DNA of 64,000 bases from positions 1 through 64,000 of the forward strand of contig NZ_BMZE01000001.1 in the NCBI RefSeq assembly GCF_014652635.1. The letters are read 5' to 3'. This DNA comes from Devosia pacifica. Its GTDB lineage: Bacteria > Pseudomonadota > Alphaproteobacteria > Rhizobiales > Devosiaceae. This document shows positions 32,867 to 41,051 of the stretch, piece after piece (positions within the stretch are counted from its first letter, which is position 1; each line of letters starts with the position of its first letter). Under the pieces are notes generated by a model, which was not told the DNA's origin, ran no database searches, and saw only the letters and a list, made by a program, of their open reading frames with translations. A program made the position numbers and the translations under genes.

Positions 32867-33994
32867 ATGAAGACCCGCGCCGCCGTAGCGTTTGAAGCCG
32901 GAAAGCCGCTTGAAGTGGTTGAGCTTGATCTTGAAGGGCCGAAGGCAGGCGAAGTTCTGGTCGAGATAAAGGCCACGGGCATCTGTCACACGGACGACTT
33001 CACGCTCTCAGGAGCGGACCCCGAAGGCCTGTTCCCCTCGGTTCTGGGACATGAAGGTGCCGGTGTCGTGGTTGACGTTGGGCCAGGGGTGACGAGCGTC
33101 AAGAAGGGCGATCATGTGATTCCGCTCTATACGCCGGAATGCCGCGAATGCCCGTCCTGCCTGTCCCGCAAGACCAATCTGTGTACCGCCATACGCTCGA
33201 CGCAAGGGCAGGGGCTTATGCCGGATGGTACCACGCGCTTCTCGTTTGAGGGAAAGCCGATCTACCATTACATGGGTTGCTCCACCTTCTCGAATTACAC
33301 CGTCATGCCCGAGATCGCAGTCGCCAAGATAGATCCCGCGGCGCCATTCGACAAAGTCTGCTATGTTGGCTGTGGCGTCACGACCGGCGTGGGTGCTGTC
33401 GTCAACACGGCGAAGGTCGAGCTCGGGGCAACCGCTGTCGTCTTTGGTCTGGGCGGTATCGGCCTCAACGTCATCCAGGGTCTGCGACTGGCTGGCGCTG
33501 ACATGATTATCGGCGTCGATATCAACAATGACAAGAAAGAGTGGGGCGAACGCTTTGGAATGACTCACTTTGTCAATCCGAAGGAGATTGACGGCGATGT
33601 CGTGCCCTACCTGGTCAACATGACCAAGCGGGGTGCCGATCAGATTGGCGGCGCCGACTATACGTTTGACTGCACCGGCAATGTGACGGTGATGCGCCAG
33701 GCGCTCGAGGCCAGTCATCGCGGCTGGGGACAATCCATCATCATCGGCGTGGCAGGCGCTGGCCAGGAGATTTCGACGCGCCCATTCCAGCTCGTCACGG
33801 GCCGCACCTGGAAAGGCACTGCTTTCGGTGGCGCACGCGGCCGCACGGATGTCCCGAAAATTGTTGACTGGTACATGTCGGGCAAGATCGAGATCGATCC
33901 GATGATCACGCACACCTTGCGTCTCGAGGATATCAACAAGGGCTTCGAGATGATGCATTCGGGCGAGAGTATCCGCAGCGTGGTCTTGTACTAG
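32867..33994 (+). CDS. frmA: S-(hydroxymethyl)glutathione dehydrogenase / class III alcohol dehydrogenase
   Basis: A 375-residue zinc-dependent medium-chain dehydrogenase that oxidises the glutathione adduct of formaldehyde with NAD. Motifs: [14 protein letters not shown] with a catalytic zinc Cys, [10 protein letters not shown], the structural zinc Cys cluster [30 protein letters not shown] with the third catalytic ligand, and [14 protein letters not shown] for NAD. The Arg-Pro-x-x-x-V-x-G-R segment of class III enzymes is present. AGGAGCTGCCTGA precedes the ATG. The MOSC gene follows two bases after its stop, so the two are coupled. Members detoxify formaldehyde from methylated compounds. 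Confidence 0.95.
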   Translation: MKTRAAVAFEAGKPLEVVELDLEGPKAGEVLVEIKATGICHTDDFTLSGADPEGLFPSVLGHEGAGVVVDVGPGVTSVKKGDHVIPLYTPECRECPSCLSRKTNLCTAIRSTQGQGLMPDGTTRFSFEGKPIYHYMGCSTFSNYTVMPEIAVAKIDPAAPFDKVCYVGCGVTTGVGAVVNTAKVELGATAVVFGLGGIGLNVIQGLRLAGADMIIGVDINNDKKEWGERFGMTHFVNPKEIDGDVVPYLVNMTKRGADQIGGADYTFDCTGNVTVMRQALEASHRGWGQSIIIGVAGAGQEISTRPFQLVTGRTWKGTAFGGARGRTDVPKIVDWYMSGKIEIDPMITHTLRLEDINKGFEMMHSGESIRSVVLY

Positions 33995-33996
33995 CC

Positions 33997-34545
33997 GTGT
34001 CCTCGCAGGCGAGCGTCGTCGCTGTTTGTGCAAATCCGCGGCACACATTCAGCAAGCCGGCGCTAGACCGGATTGAACTGATCGCGGGCCATGGTGTGCT
34101 TGGCGATGCGCACTTCGGAACGACCGTCAAGCATCGCTCCCGGGTAGCGGTGGACCCTTCGCAGCCGAACCTGCGTCAGGTCCACCTCATACACGCCGAG
34201 CTGCTGGACGAACTTGGGACGATCTATCCAGATATTGCGCCCGGTGCATTGGGCGAGAACATCACGACGGCAGGCCTCGATCTGTTGGGGCTGCCGACAG
34301 ACACGCTGCTGCAAATTGGTGACGCGGTTGTGCTGCGCGTCACTGGTCTGCGGAATCCCTGCAAGCAGATTGAGGCCTTCGGCAAGGGCCTTCTCGCCGC
34401 GGTTCTCGACAGGGATGCGCACGGCGCGCTTATACGCAAGTCTGGCGTTATGGCTGTAGTGGAAGAGGGTGGCGTCGTTCTTCCCGGTAGCTTTATCGCG
34501 GTGCAACTGCCCGAAGGGCCACACAGGTCGCTACAGCCAGTCTGA
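33997..34545 (+). CDS. MOSC domain-containing protein
   Basis: A 182-residue protein carrying a single MOSC domain, the C-terminal sulfur-carrier fold of molybdenum cofactor sulfurases, here without the lyase half. Recognisable are RIELIAGHGVLGDAHFGTTVKHRS, QVHLIHAELLDEL, ALGENITTAGLDLLGLPTDTLLQIGDAVVLRVTGLRNPCKQIEAF with the conserved Cys, and GVMAVVEEGG. Small MOSC proteins such as YiiM handle reductive removal of N-hydroxylated compounds. GTG start, right after frmA. The coupling with frmA recurs in alphaproteobacteria, but its meaning is unclear. Confidence 0.88.
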   Translation: MSSQASVVAVCANPRHTFSKPALDRIELIAGHGVLGDAHFGTTVKHRSRVAVDPSQPNLRQVHLIHAELLDELGTIYPDIAPGALGENITTAGLDLLGLPTDTLLQIGDAVVLRVTGLRNPCKQIEAFGKGLLAAVLDRDAHGALIRKSGVMAVVEEGGVVLPGSFIAVQLPEGPHRSLQPV

Positions 34546-34618
34546 CTCATGCGCTTGGCAGAAAATTAACCATACTGGCGAATTGTGAGGCGATACCACC
34601 AGAACGGGTCCTCACAAC

Positions 34619-35524
34619 TTGTCTGTTCACCGCTTCTTCGCAGCCGCCGCGGCAGCGTTGGCTATGCTCGTTGCCGGCTGCGCAAAACCGCCACAAGATA
34701 CCGCGCCACGATTCTCGGATATCGCAATTGGCGCTCGCGCCTATAGTGGCGATCAAGGCGCGTTAGGTGAAGGAGGAGGGAGAGATGCCGTACTGCGTGC
34801 ATTTCCGAACACCATGAGCGCCGAGTTTCCAGCTTCCGGGTTGAGGGGACGCACGCTGGTGATTGGCTCCACTGAGGAGATCGTCCTCAACGATGGTGAA
34901 GTACTGCTGACGTTCGACGATGGGCCTCGGCCAGGGAAAACCGACCGGATACTCGAGATACTCAACCGTTTCGATGTTACGGCGAGCTTCTTGATGATCG
35001 GTTCAGAAGCGAAGAAGCACCCCGAGCTTGCCCAACGTGTCGCTCTCGCCGGACACGCTGTGGGAACCCATACCTATGATCATCCTCATCTCGACTCGCT
35101 GGATGAGAACAGCGCGCTGCGGTCGATCATCGATGGCGAGGCTGCGGTCGTTGAGGCGTTAGCCCCGGCAGGACTGGAACCGGAGCGATTCTTCCGGTTT
35201 CCGTACCTCGCTGAGACGCCTTTCCTGCGGGCAGGACTATATCGCGCAGACATCGTTGTTCTCGATGTGGACATCGACAGCAAGGACTACACCGAATCGA
35301 CCCCTGCCGAGATTGTAGAGCGTACCCTTGCTCAACTCGATCGCCGCAGGAGCGGTATTATCCTCATGCACGATATTCATCAGCGCACAGTCGAGATGTT
35401 GCCGACGCTGCTTACACGGCTCAAGGAGCGTGGATTCAGTGTTGTCGGGATAAAAGGACGCCACCATGGTGTATTCGGCAGCGACCTGATGGCTGCAGCG
35501 CGGCACGTGCCACCGCATGGCTAA
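34619..35524 (+). CDS. Polysaccharide deacetylase family lipoprotein
   Basis: A 301-residue secreted or lipid-anchored NodB-domain protein. The N-terminus FFAAAAAALAMLVAGCAK is a lipobox signal, so Cys 21 is probably lipidated. The NodB domain (about 95-280) has LTFDDGPRPGKTDRILEIL (catalytic Asp and metal Asp), HPELAQRVALAGHAVGTHTYDHPHLDSL (metal His pair), RFFRFPYL, and IILMHDIHQRTV near the end. It would remove N-acetyl groups from cell-wall or surface polysaccharide. The only upstream start in frame is a TTG at 34619, which places the signal peptide correctly, but the start is uncertain. Confidence 0.85.
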   Translation: MSVHRFFAAAAAALAMLVAGCAKPPQDTAPRFSDIAIGARAYSGDQGALGEGGGRDAVLRAFPNTMSAEFPASGLRGRTLVIGSTEEIVLNDGEVLLTFDDGPRPGKTDRILEILNRFDVTASFLMIGSEAKKHPELAQRVALAGHAVGTHTYDHPHLDSLDENSALRSIIDGEAAVVEALAPAGLEPERFFRFPYLAETPFLRAGLYRADIVVLDVDIDSKDYTESTPAEIVERTLAQLDRRRSGIILMHDIHQRTVEMLPTLLTRLKERGFSVVGIKGRHHGVFGSDLMAAARHVPPHG

Positions 35525-35576
35525 CCGGTGGCGTGACCAGCGGGAAGTTTATGCCGTGATGTGAGAATAAAAAAGG

Positions 35577-35651
35577 TGGTACGCCCAAGGGGACTCGAAC
35601 CCCTGTTCCCGCCGTGAGAGGGCGGTGTCCTAACCACTAGACGATGGGCGC
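35577..35651 (-). tRNA. tRNA-Glu (anticodon CUC)
   Basis: Minus strand: acceptor GCGCCCA with TGGGCGT, anticodon stem CCGCC/GGCGG around CTCTCAC with anticodon CTC, T-arm AGGGGTTCGAGTCCCCT, encoded CCA. Confidence 0.94.
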
Positions 35652-35701
35652 ATAACAACCTGACGCCGGATATAAAGCGCGCAGGGGTCGTGTGCAAGTG
35701 C

Positions 35702-35776
35702 TGGTACGCCCTAGGGGAATCGAACCCCTCTCTCCACCGTGAAAGGGTGGCGTCCTAACCGATAGACGAAGGGCGC
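35702..35776 (-). tRNA. tRNA-Glu (anticodon UUC)
   Basis: Minus strand: acceptor GCGCCCT with AGGGCGT, anticodon stem CCACC/GGTGG around CTTTCAC with anticodon TTC, T-arm AGGGGTTCGATTCCCCT, encoded CCA. It is 50 bases from tRNA-Glu(CUC), and the two differ mainly in the anticodon arm, fitting an old duplication. Confidence 0.94.
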
Positions 35777-35845
35777 GTCAGCGCTGGGTTCGTATAGTGA
35801 AGCTGCGTTTCGGACGCAAGCCCCTGAACGAACGATTGTGGAAAA

Positions 35846-36310
35846 CTAGCACCCGTTAAACGTCACCGGACGGCGATACCCTCTTGGACGCTCGCGTACG
35901 TCAATATGGATAAACGTGCGACCTGGATAGCATCCGAGCCCGCCGACATAGCCATTGCCCATCGCGAACGCGATCAACTGTGCCTTCGGCACGCCGGGAA
36001 TGTAGAAATCCGCTGCCATGCATTTGGTATGGAATGAACGCGATGCGCCCCCGACTTTGGCATTGTAGTGTGCGTCACGGAATCCGGAATTCATGACGAC
36101 CTTGCGCCCAAAATGCCCTTCGAAGTCCCAGATCGCCATGCGAAGCTTGGGGGTGAGGCAGAAGGCATTGACGTTGTTGTGGGATACGTAGGTGCCCCAG
36201 TCCGACTTGAGCCCCCGATAACCGGATCCGCTACCGTTGGCGAACATTGCCATCGGAACACAGCCTGCGAGGGTGATTGCCAGTGCGGCGGCGGCAAATA
36301 AGGATTTCAT
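35846..36310 (-). CDS. Peptidase M15-like lipoprotein (YcbK/DUF882 type)
   Basis: A 154-residue envelope protein. The lipobox ITLAGC at residues about 12-17 predicts lipid modification. The remainder is a peptidase M15A domain with the zinc ligands SFHTKCMAADFYIPG (His and Asp of the HxxxxAxD motif) and FIHIDVRERPRGYR (final His). Relatives cleave D-Ala-D-Ala-type or other peptidoglycan cross-links, or bind without activity. Length is at the short end for the family but the catalytic core is complete. Transcribed away from the tRNA-Glu genes with no operon partner. Confidence 0.88.
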   Translation of the reverse strand: MKSLFAAAALAITLAGCVPMAMFANGSGSGYRGLKSDWGTYVSHNNVNAFCLTPKLRMAIWDFEGHFGRKVVMNSGFRDAHYNAKVGGASRSFHTKCMAADFYIPGVPKAQLIAFAMGNGYVGGLGCYPGRTFIHIDVRERPRGYRRPVTFNGC

Positions 36311-36441
36311 CAGCGACTCCGCAGTCCGATCTGTTGCAATTGGGCAACGATTTCGTTCGGTCTGTTGAAGTCTCTAAAATACGAGAAGTTTCGCTAACCG
36401 CGCGCTAAGCGCACTGGTTAGCGAAACGTAAAGCCTGATTT

Positions 36442-36861
36442 TTACCAGGAGCCGGTGTTCTCCATTGAAGCCCACGGCTCTTGCGGGGCGAGCGCGTCGC
36501 CGGCCTGGATCAACTCAACGGATATGCCGTCGGGGGAGCGAACGAATGCCATATGGCCGTCGCGCGGCGGCCGGTTGATGGTCACGCCCATGTCGCTCAG
36601 GTGCTGGCACAGCTTGTAGATGTCCTCGACACGATACGCGAGATGGCCGAAATTGCGGCCGCCTGAATAGGTTTCCGGATCCCAGTTATACGTCAACTCG
36701 ACTTCACCGCCGGCATCGCCCGGAGCGCGCAGGAAAATCAGCGTGAAGCGCCCCTTCTCGTTTTCGCTGCGGCGAACTTCTTCTAGTCCGAGGCCTTCGC
36801 AATAGAAGCGAAGGCTTTCCTCGACATTGGTGACACGGACCATGGTGTGCAGATACTGCAT
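36442..36861 (-). CDS. VOC family protein (lactoylglutathione lyase-like)
   Basis: A 139-residue glyoxalase I-like protein. TMVRVTNVEESLRFYCEGLGL at the N-terminus and the paired FGHLAYRVEDIYKLCQHL, GHMAFVRSPDGISVELIQ blocks give the four metal positions (His, Glu, His, Glu), and GGEVELTYNWDPETY is the glyoxalase I hallmark. It most likely isomerises the methylglyoxal-glutathione hemithioacetal. Start at 36861, where AGGA precedes the ATG; a longer frame reaching 36966 overlaps the divergent promoter and is not supported. Divergent from the double cold-shock gene. Confidence 0.9.
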   Translation of the reverse strand: MQYLHTMVRVTNVEESLRFYCEGLGLEEVRRSENEKGRFTLIFLRAPGDAGGEVELTYNWDPETYSGGRNFGHLAYRVEDIYKLCQHLSDMGVTINRPPRDGHMAFVRSPDGISVELIQAGDALAPQEPWASMENTGSW

Positions 36862-37063
36862 CGTTTTCCTCCGAATTGGTGTGTAGCAACACCTACCAAT
36901 CGTCGGGTTCATCGGCAACGCGCGATGTTTGTGGCACGCGAATCGCAAGCCTAAAGAATTTCTCAACGCCTCCTTAACTTTTCAGCATGAATCGGACAGA
37001 GTTGGTTCGGCTTGTTCAGTACCCCGCTTGCGGCGGGGCGAGTACATAAAGGCATTGGGGACC

Positions 37064-37684
37064 ATGGGGGCCAGGGATTCGGGAAACGGCGATCAGCCGG
37101 TCGATCGGGGGTATTCTGGCGCAGATGAGGTGCACCAGACGGGCGCCGGCGACAGCCAGGCTTCAACCGACGCCATCGAGGTTGAAGGGACCATAAAATG
37201 GTTCGATGCAGGCAAAGGCTTCGGCTTCATCATTCCTGACAATGGTCTTCCGGACGTGCTGCTGCACGTGACCTGTCTGCGTCGTGACGGATACCAGACG
37301 GCGCACGAAGGCGCGCGAATTGTCGTCGAAGCGTTGAATCGCCCTGGTGGTCTGCAGGCCTTCCGCATTGTTTCCATGGATGAGTCGACCGTCCGGCATC
37401 CATCACAGATGCCCGCAGCCCGCACACATGTGACGGTTGAGCCGACCTCCGGCATGGAGCGCCTGATTGTCAAATGGTTCAATCGCGTGCGCGGCTTCGG
37501 CTTCTTGTCAGCCGGGGAGGGGGAACCCGATATTTTCGTCCATATGGAGACCTTGCGCCGCTTCGGCATTACAGAACTGCGGCCCGGTCAGTATGTCCTC
37601 GTCCGCTACGGTCACGGGCCGAAGGGGCTGATGGTCGCGGAGATTCGTCCTGACGGCTGGGGCGATGCCCCGTCGTCACACTGA
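37064..37684 (+). CDS. Double cold-shock-domain protein
   Basis: A 206-residue nucleic-acid-binding protein with two cold-shock domains. The first (about residues 40-105) has [35 protein letters not shown], a slightly altered RNP1 and RNP2; the second (about 132-198) has [35 protein letters not shown]. The N-terminal 40 residues are acidic and low complexity. This duplicated layout is a known rhizobial/alphaproteobacterial form with RNA chaperone activity expected. The start at 37064 has GGGG before the ATG; the frame is open further upstream but without family similarity. Followed by a DUF192 gene on the same strand. Confidence 0.88.
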   Translation: MGARDSGNGDQPVDRGYSGADEVHQTGAGDSQASTDAIEVEGTIKWFDAGKGFGFIIPDNGLPDVLLHVTCLRRDGYQTAHEGARIVVEALNRPGGLQAFRIVSMDESTVRHPSQMPAARTHVTVEPTSGMERLIVKWFNRVRGFGFLSAGEGEPDIFVHMETLRRFGITELRPGQYVLVRYGHGPKGLMVAEIRPDGWGDAPSSH

Positions 37685-37714
37685 GCCAGCACCATCAGCC
37701 AACGAAAGCGACCG

Positions 37715-38200
37715 ATGTACCTCGATAAAGTCCGCGGGAAGGCCTCCCGCTTCGGCCGCACCGCCAGCCTTGCGTTTACCTTGGTAATTGCGACACCGCT
37801 CGCCGCCTGCAGCGATGAGTCAAGACTTACGGTCAACACCAGCACCGGCGACTTCACGTTCAACGTCGAGGTGGTCGATACTCCCGAGAGTCGCGCCCAA
37901 GGGTTGATGTACCGGGAAAACCTGGCCGACGACGCCGGTATGTTGTTCGATTTCAAGGGAGAGCAGCGCGTGTCCTTCTGGATGATGAACACGCTGATCC
38001 CGCTCGATATGATCTTCATCGGTGCTGACGGTGTTGTCCGGAACGTCCACGTCAACGCGCGACCGCAGGATCCCACATCGATACCGTCCGATGGGCCGGT
38101 GCAATTCGTTTTGGAAATTCCTGGCGGACGATCCGAAGAGATTGGCCTCGAGGCGGGAGACACGGTCGAGCATACGCGTATTCCCGCAACTGACCCGTGA
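37715..38200 (+). CDS. DUF192 family lipoprotein
   Basis: A 161-residue exported protein. Residues 12-31 form a signal with a lipobox-like ATPLAAC. The DUF192 domain shows VEVVDTPESRAQGLMYRENLADDAGMLFDF, VSFWMMNTLIPLDMIFIGADGVV, PVQFVLEIPGG and GLEAGD, the standard order. The family occurs in bacteria, archaea and cyanobacteria and its function is unknown. In many alphaproteobacteria the gene follows a cold-shock gene, as here. Stop overlaps the next start by four bases. Confidence 0.9.
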   Translation: MYLDKVRGKASRFGRTASLAFTLVIATPLAACSDESRLTVNTSTGDFTFNVEVVDTPESRAQGLMYRENLADDAGMLFDFKGEQRVSFWMMNTLIPLDMIFIGADGVVRNVHVNARPQDPTSIPSDGPVQFVLEIPGGRSEEIGLEAGDTVEHTRIPATDP

Positions 38201-38580
38201 CCCTTCTGGCCGCGGTTGTCGCCAGTCTGATTTTTGTGCTGCTCGCAGCCTTTCAGGCCGCTCTGGCTCTTGGTGCCCCGCTGGGACGCTTCGCCTGGGG
38301 TGGACAAGCCGGCGATGTGCTCCCGCCGAGACTTCAGGTGGCCAGCGCCGCCAGCGTTCCGGTGCTCCTTGCGATGAGCGTCATTGTGCTCATCAGGGCG
38401 GGTGTTCTTTATTCGATGTGGTCCCCGGCGATGTACTGGCCGTGTTGGGCAGTGTTCCTCTTCCTCACACTCAACACCTTTGCGAACCTGGGTTCCAAAA
38501 GTCAGTCAGAGCGCCGGCTAATGACACCGATTGCGGCCATTGCGGCAATCGCGGTGCTCTATACGAACGTGTCGGCCTGA
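38197..38580 (+). CDS. Small integral membrane protein, unknown function
   Basis: A 127-residue protein with four predicted transmembrane helices (LLAAVVASLIFVLLAAFQAALALG; ASAASVPVLLAMSVIVLIRAGVL; MYWPCWAVFLFLTLNTFANLGS; LMTPIAAIAAIAVLYTNVSA). The sequence resembles conserved small membrane proteins of about this size in many bacteria. No catalytic motif. GTG start overlaps the DUF192 stop (GTGA). Convergent with trhA. Confidence 0.75.
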   Translation: MTLLAAVVASLIFVLLAAFQAALALGAPLGRFAWGGQAGDVLPPRLQVASAASVPVLLAMSVIVLIRAGVLYSMWSPAMYWPCWAVFLFLTLNTFANLGSKSQSERRLMTPIAAIAAIAVLYTNVSA

Positions 38581-38582
38581 GG

Positions 38583-39272
38583 TCAGAGGCGGTTGATTAC
38601 CATAAAATCGAAAACTGCCCACAGGTGCAGGCCAGCGCCAACCGTCACGAAACCGTGCCAAACAGCGTTCTGGAACTTCATCTTCTCCCACAGGTGAAAG
38701 ATAATTCCTGCGGAATAGGCTATGCCGCCAGCAACAATCAGCCACAACGTGGTCGGAGGAAGGGTTTCGGCGAGTGACTTGAATACGGCAACGCCACTCC
38801 AGCCAATACCCAGATAGAGCAGGATTGCCATACGGCCGAACCGCTCGGGAATCAGCAGTTTTAACGCCATCCCCACGAGTGCGGCTCCCCAGACAATCGC
38901 CGTCAGTACCGTGACTGTAGTTGTCTGATTCAGAACAGCAAGAAACGGAGTATATGTCCCTGCAATAAAAAGAAAAATTGCCGCCTGATCGAGGCGGGCT
39001 AGCAGCTTTTTTATCGGTGACACCGGCCACATATTGTAGGCACAGGAGACGCCGAGAACAGTAATGAGCGTAGTTACATAGAGCGCGAGAGCGGGTACCT
39101 GATCTGGTGCGGTATGGCGCCAAGCCAGATACAAAAGAAACGCGCCCGCTATCATGGCACCAGCAATGGCTACGCCATGAACTATGCCATCGGCCAACAA
39201 CTCACCGGAACTGAAAGGGCGCTGCTGACGGCTCCACCATGAGTAGGCGACAGTCCCACTATCTTTCGTCAT
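38583..39272 (-). CDS. trhA: Hemolysin III family membrane protein (TrhA)
   Basis: A 229-residue seven-helix membrane protein of the PAQR/hemolysin III family. It has ELLADGIVHGVAIAGA with the conserved His, a Ser in CAYNMWPVS, LDQAAIFLFIAGTYTPFLAV (the family DHAxIFxxIAGTYTPF motif, with Gln in place of His) and a final HLWEKMKFQNAVWHGFVTVGAGLHLWAVF with the metal-binding HxxxH pattern. TrhA maintains membrane lipid homeostasis rather than lysing cells. The start at 39272 has a GGAG six bases before it; upstream extension to 39350 is unsupported. Confidence 0.9.
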   Translation of the reverse strand: MTKDSGTVAYSWWSRQQRPFSSGELLADGIVHGVAIAGAMIAGAFLLYLAWRHTAPDQVPALALYVTTLITVLGVSCAYNMWPVSPIKKLLARLDQAAIFLFIAGTYTPFLAVLNQTTTVTVLTAIVWGAALVGMALKLLIPERFGRMAILLYLGIGWSGVAVFKSLAETLPPTTLWLIVAGGIAYSAGIIFHLWEKMKFQNAVWHGFVTVGAGLHLWAVFDFMVINRL

Positions 39273-39403
39273 GAATTGCTCCGGCCAAATCTCTCGCGAC
39301 AAAACTGACAATGCACTAGTACTAACGCGGTGGCTGCGGCGATCGCCCAAATAGTCTATTTGTGCCCCGCATGTGACTTTTCAACACCAGAACCGAGCCC
39401 GCT

Positions 39404-39529
39404 GTGCCTAATTCCAAACGCTGGATCGACGCATTGATGCGACGCCGGCTATTGCTGCTGGCTATTCTCGCCGCACTCGGATGGGCTGCGATTTGGATTC
39501 TGTTCTGGTTCAGTTCGCTGGTTTTTTAG
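39404..39529 (+). CDS. Possible 41-residue single-pass membrane protein
   Basis: GTG at 39404 opens a 41-codon frame: a basic N-terminus (NSKRWIDALMRRR) followed by one long helix with LLLLAILAALGWAAIWILFW and a TAG at 39527. Positive-inside charge and the full hydrophobic stretch suggest a real membrane microprotein. No clear ribosome binding site is seen, and it lies just upstream of the hydroxypyruvate isomerase gene. Confidence 0.45.
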   Translation: MPNSKRWIDALMRRRLLLLAILAALGWAAIWILFWFSSLVF

Positions 39530-39560
39530 CGTCTACTGGCGCCCAACCGGAGGAATCTTA

Positions 39561-40337
39561 GTGCTCCGCTTTTCTGCCAATCTTTCTTTTCTCTACCCCG
39601 ATCTGCCATTTCTGGATCGGTTTCGCGCCGCTGCACAGGATGGGTTTGAGGCAGTGGAGTATGTCTCGCCGTATGACCAGCCGGCCGAAGCAGTCGCAGA
39701 GATCTTGAACGAAACCGGCTTAAGACAGGCCCTATTCAACCTGCCCGCTGGTCAGTGGGATGCAGGCGAACGTGGCATTGGATGTCTGCCTGATCGCAGG
39801 GAAGAGTTTCAGGAGGGGCTAAAGACAGCAATACAGTACGCGAAGGTTCTTGAGTGCCCGAAGCTAAACTGCCTTGCCGGCATTGCCCCCACCCATGCCT
39901 CACACGCCGAACTCGAGGCTGTCTTCGTAGATAACCTTAGCCTGGCTGCGGCCATGCTCGCGGACGAAGGCATCCTTCTCGTAATCGAGCCGATTAATCT
40001 CAAGGACATCCCGGGGTTCTTTCTCTCACACACGGATCATGCCGAACGCCTTCTCGAGAGGGTAGAGTCCCCAAACCTCAAGATACAGTTTGATCTTTAT
40101 CATGCACAGATCATGCAGGGAGATCTTATCGCAACGTTCAAGCGGCTGCACGACCAGATCGGGCATATCCAGTTGGCAGACAATCCTGGGAGACACGAGC
40201 CTGGCACAGGAGAAATCAATTATTTCAACGTTTTGCGCGCGATTGAAGACTCTGGATATCAGGGCTTCATAGGGTGTGAGTACACACCACTTGCCGGAAC
40301 GAGCGAAGGGCTGCACTGGATGCAGCCCTTCAGGTGA
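39561..40337 (+). CDS. hyi: Hydroxypyruvate isomerase family protein
   Basis: A 258-residue TIM-barrel isomerase (OtnI/Hyi family). Typical features: RFSANLSFLYPDLPFLDRFRAAAQDGFEAVEYVSPYD, GLRQALFNLPAGQWDAGERGIGCLPDRREEF, a metal/catalytic Glu in LLVIEPINLKDIPGFFLSHTDHA, and IGHIQLADNPGRHEPGTGEINY with FIGCEYTPLAGTSEGL. It would interconvert hydroxypyruvate and tartronate semialdehyde, or 2-dehydrotetronate and its 3-keto isomer if OtnI-like. GTG start with AACCGGAGGAATCTTA just upstream. The last codons contain a perfect 11-base hairpin. No glyoxylate-pathway genes adjoin it. Confidence 0.88.
   Translation: MLRFSANLSFLYPDLPFLDRFRAAAQDGFEAVEYVSPYDQPAEAVAEILNETGLRQALFNLPAGQWDAGERGIGCLPDRREEFQEGLKTAIQYAKVLECPKLNCLAGIAPTHASHAELEAVFVDNLSLAAAMLADEGILLVIEPINLKDIPGFFLSHTDHAERLLERVESPNLKIQFDLYHAQIMQGDLIATFKRLHDQIGHIQLADNPGRHEPGTGEINYFNVLRAIEDSGYQGFIGCEYTPLAGTSEGLHWMQPFR
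40305..40331 (+). terminator. Hairpin inside the last codons of hyi
   Basis: Perfect 11-base arms GAAGGGCTGCA (40305-40315) and TGCAGCCCTTC (40321-40331) around CTGGA, ending four bases before the TGA. No U-tract follows. It may terminate or protect the mRNA 3' end while being translated as SEGLHWMQPF. Confidence 0.5.
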
Positions 40338-40373
40338 GGCGTCGTGTGTTCTGCTGCTGAGCTTGCGGGTTGG

Positions 40374-40898
40374 TCAGCGGTTGAACGGGACGGATGCACT
40401 CATCGTGTCGCCGGAATCGTTGAACTCGACGAGGAAATTAACGGTGATGCCGCCGTCCTTGAGGATGATCTCGGAGCCGATGCTGACATCGTTGCCTGAT
40501 TGGTCGCGACCCTGTTCTCTCAGATCGAACGAAATCTGGTCCCCCTGCCGCTGCCCAATGGCAAGACCGGTAAACCCTGCATTGGAACTCATGGCCGCTT
40601 CATAACGATTATTGGCGTCGTTGTATGCAATTGTGCCACTTACGGAAAGATTCAGACCGACAAGCGCACATCGCCCCGCGTAATTAATCCGGGTGTCATT
40701 GCCTTTGGCAATGTTCATGCGGCAGTTAAAGGACTCCGGACGGTCTCCGCCAACCAGCTGACCCGAGCCGCGCCAGTTGCCGATATAGGAGACCAGCAGG
40801 TTGTACTCTGCCGGGCCGGCAAAAGCCGGCGATACAAGCATCGGGGCAAGCAGGCCGCTGAGCGTTAGTGCGCGACGCAGGAGTTTCATCATTCTCAT
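40374..40898 (-). CDS. Secreted protein of unknown function
   Basis: A 174-residue periplasmic protein with a classical signal peptide (LTLSGLLAPMLVSPAFA, cleavage before GPAEY). The mature part is beta-rich with IGNWRGSGQLVGGDRPESFNCRMNIAKG, YAGRCALVGLNLSVSGTIAYND, and FDLREQGRDQSGNDVSIGSEIIL, a lipocalin-like or DUF-type barrel; two cysteines may pair. I do not recognise a named family. Alternative starts at residues 3 or 4 are equally plausible, since AGGATA lies close to the first ATG. Divergent from the ABC ATPase gene at 41052. Confidence 0.7.
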   Translation of the reverse strand: MRMMKLLRRALTLSGLLAPMLVSPAFAGPAEYNLLVSYIGNWRGSGQLVGGDRPESFNCRMNIAKGNDTRINYAGRCALVGLNLSVSGTIAYNDANNRYEAAMSSNAGFTGLAIGQRQGDQISFDLREQGRDQSGNDVSIGSEIILKDGGITVNFLVEFNDSGDTMSASVPFNR

Positions 40899-41051
40899 TA
40901 TCCTGAACCTTCGTTTAAGCAGGACCCGCGATATTCCGGGAGTTCGAATTTGCGGCGACAGTAATTCGCCAAGCGGATTTGGCCAAGCCGTTGCAATGCC
41001 CTACAGGGGCGCCGACCGCCAAGAGCAGCTGGACCGTGAAAGGGTGATACA

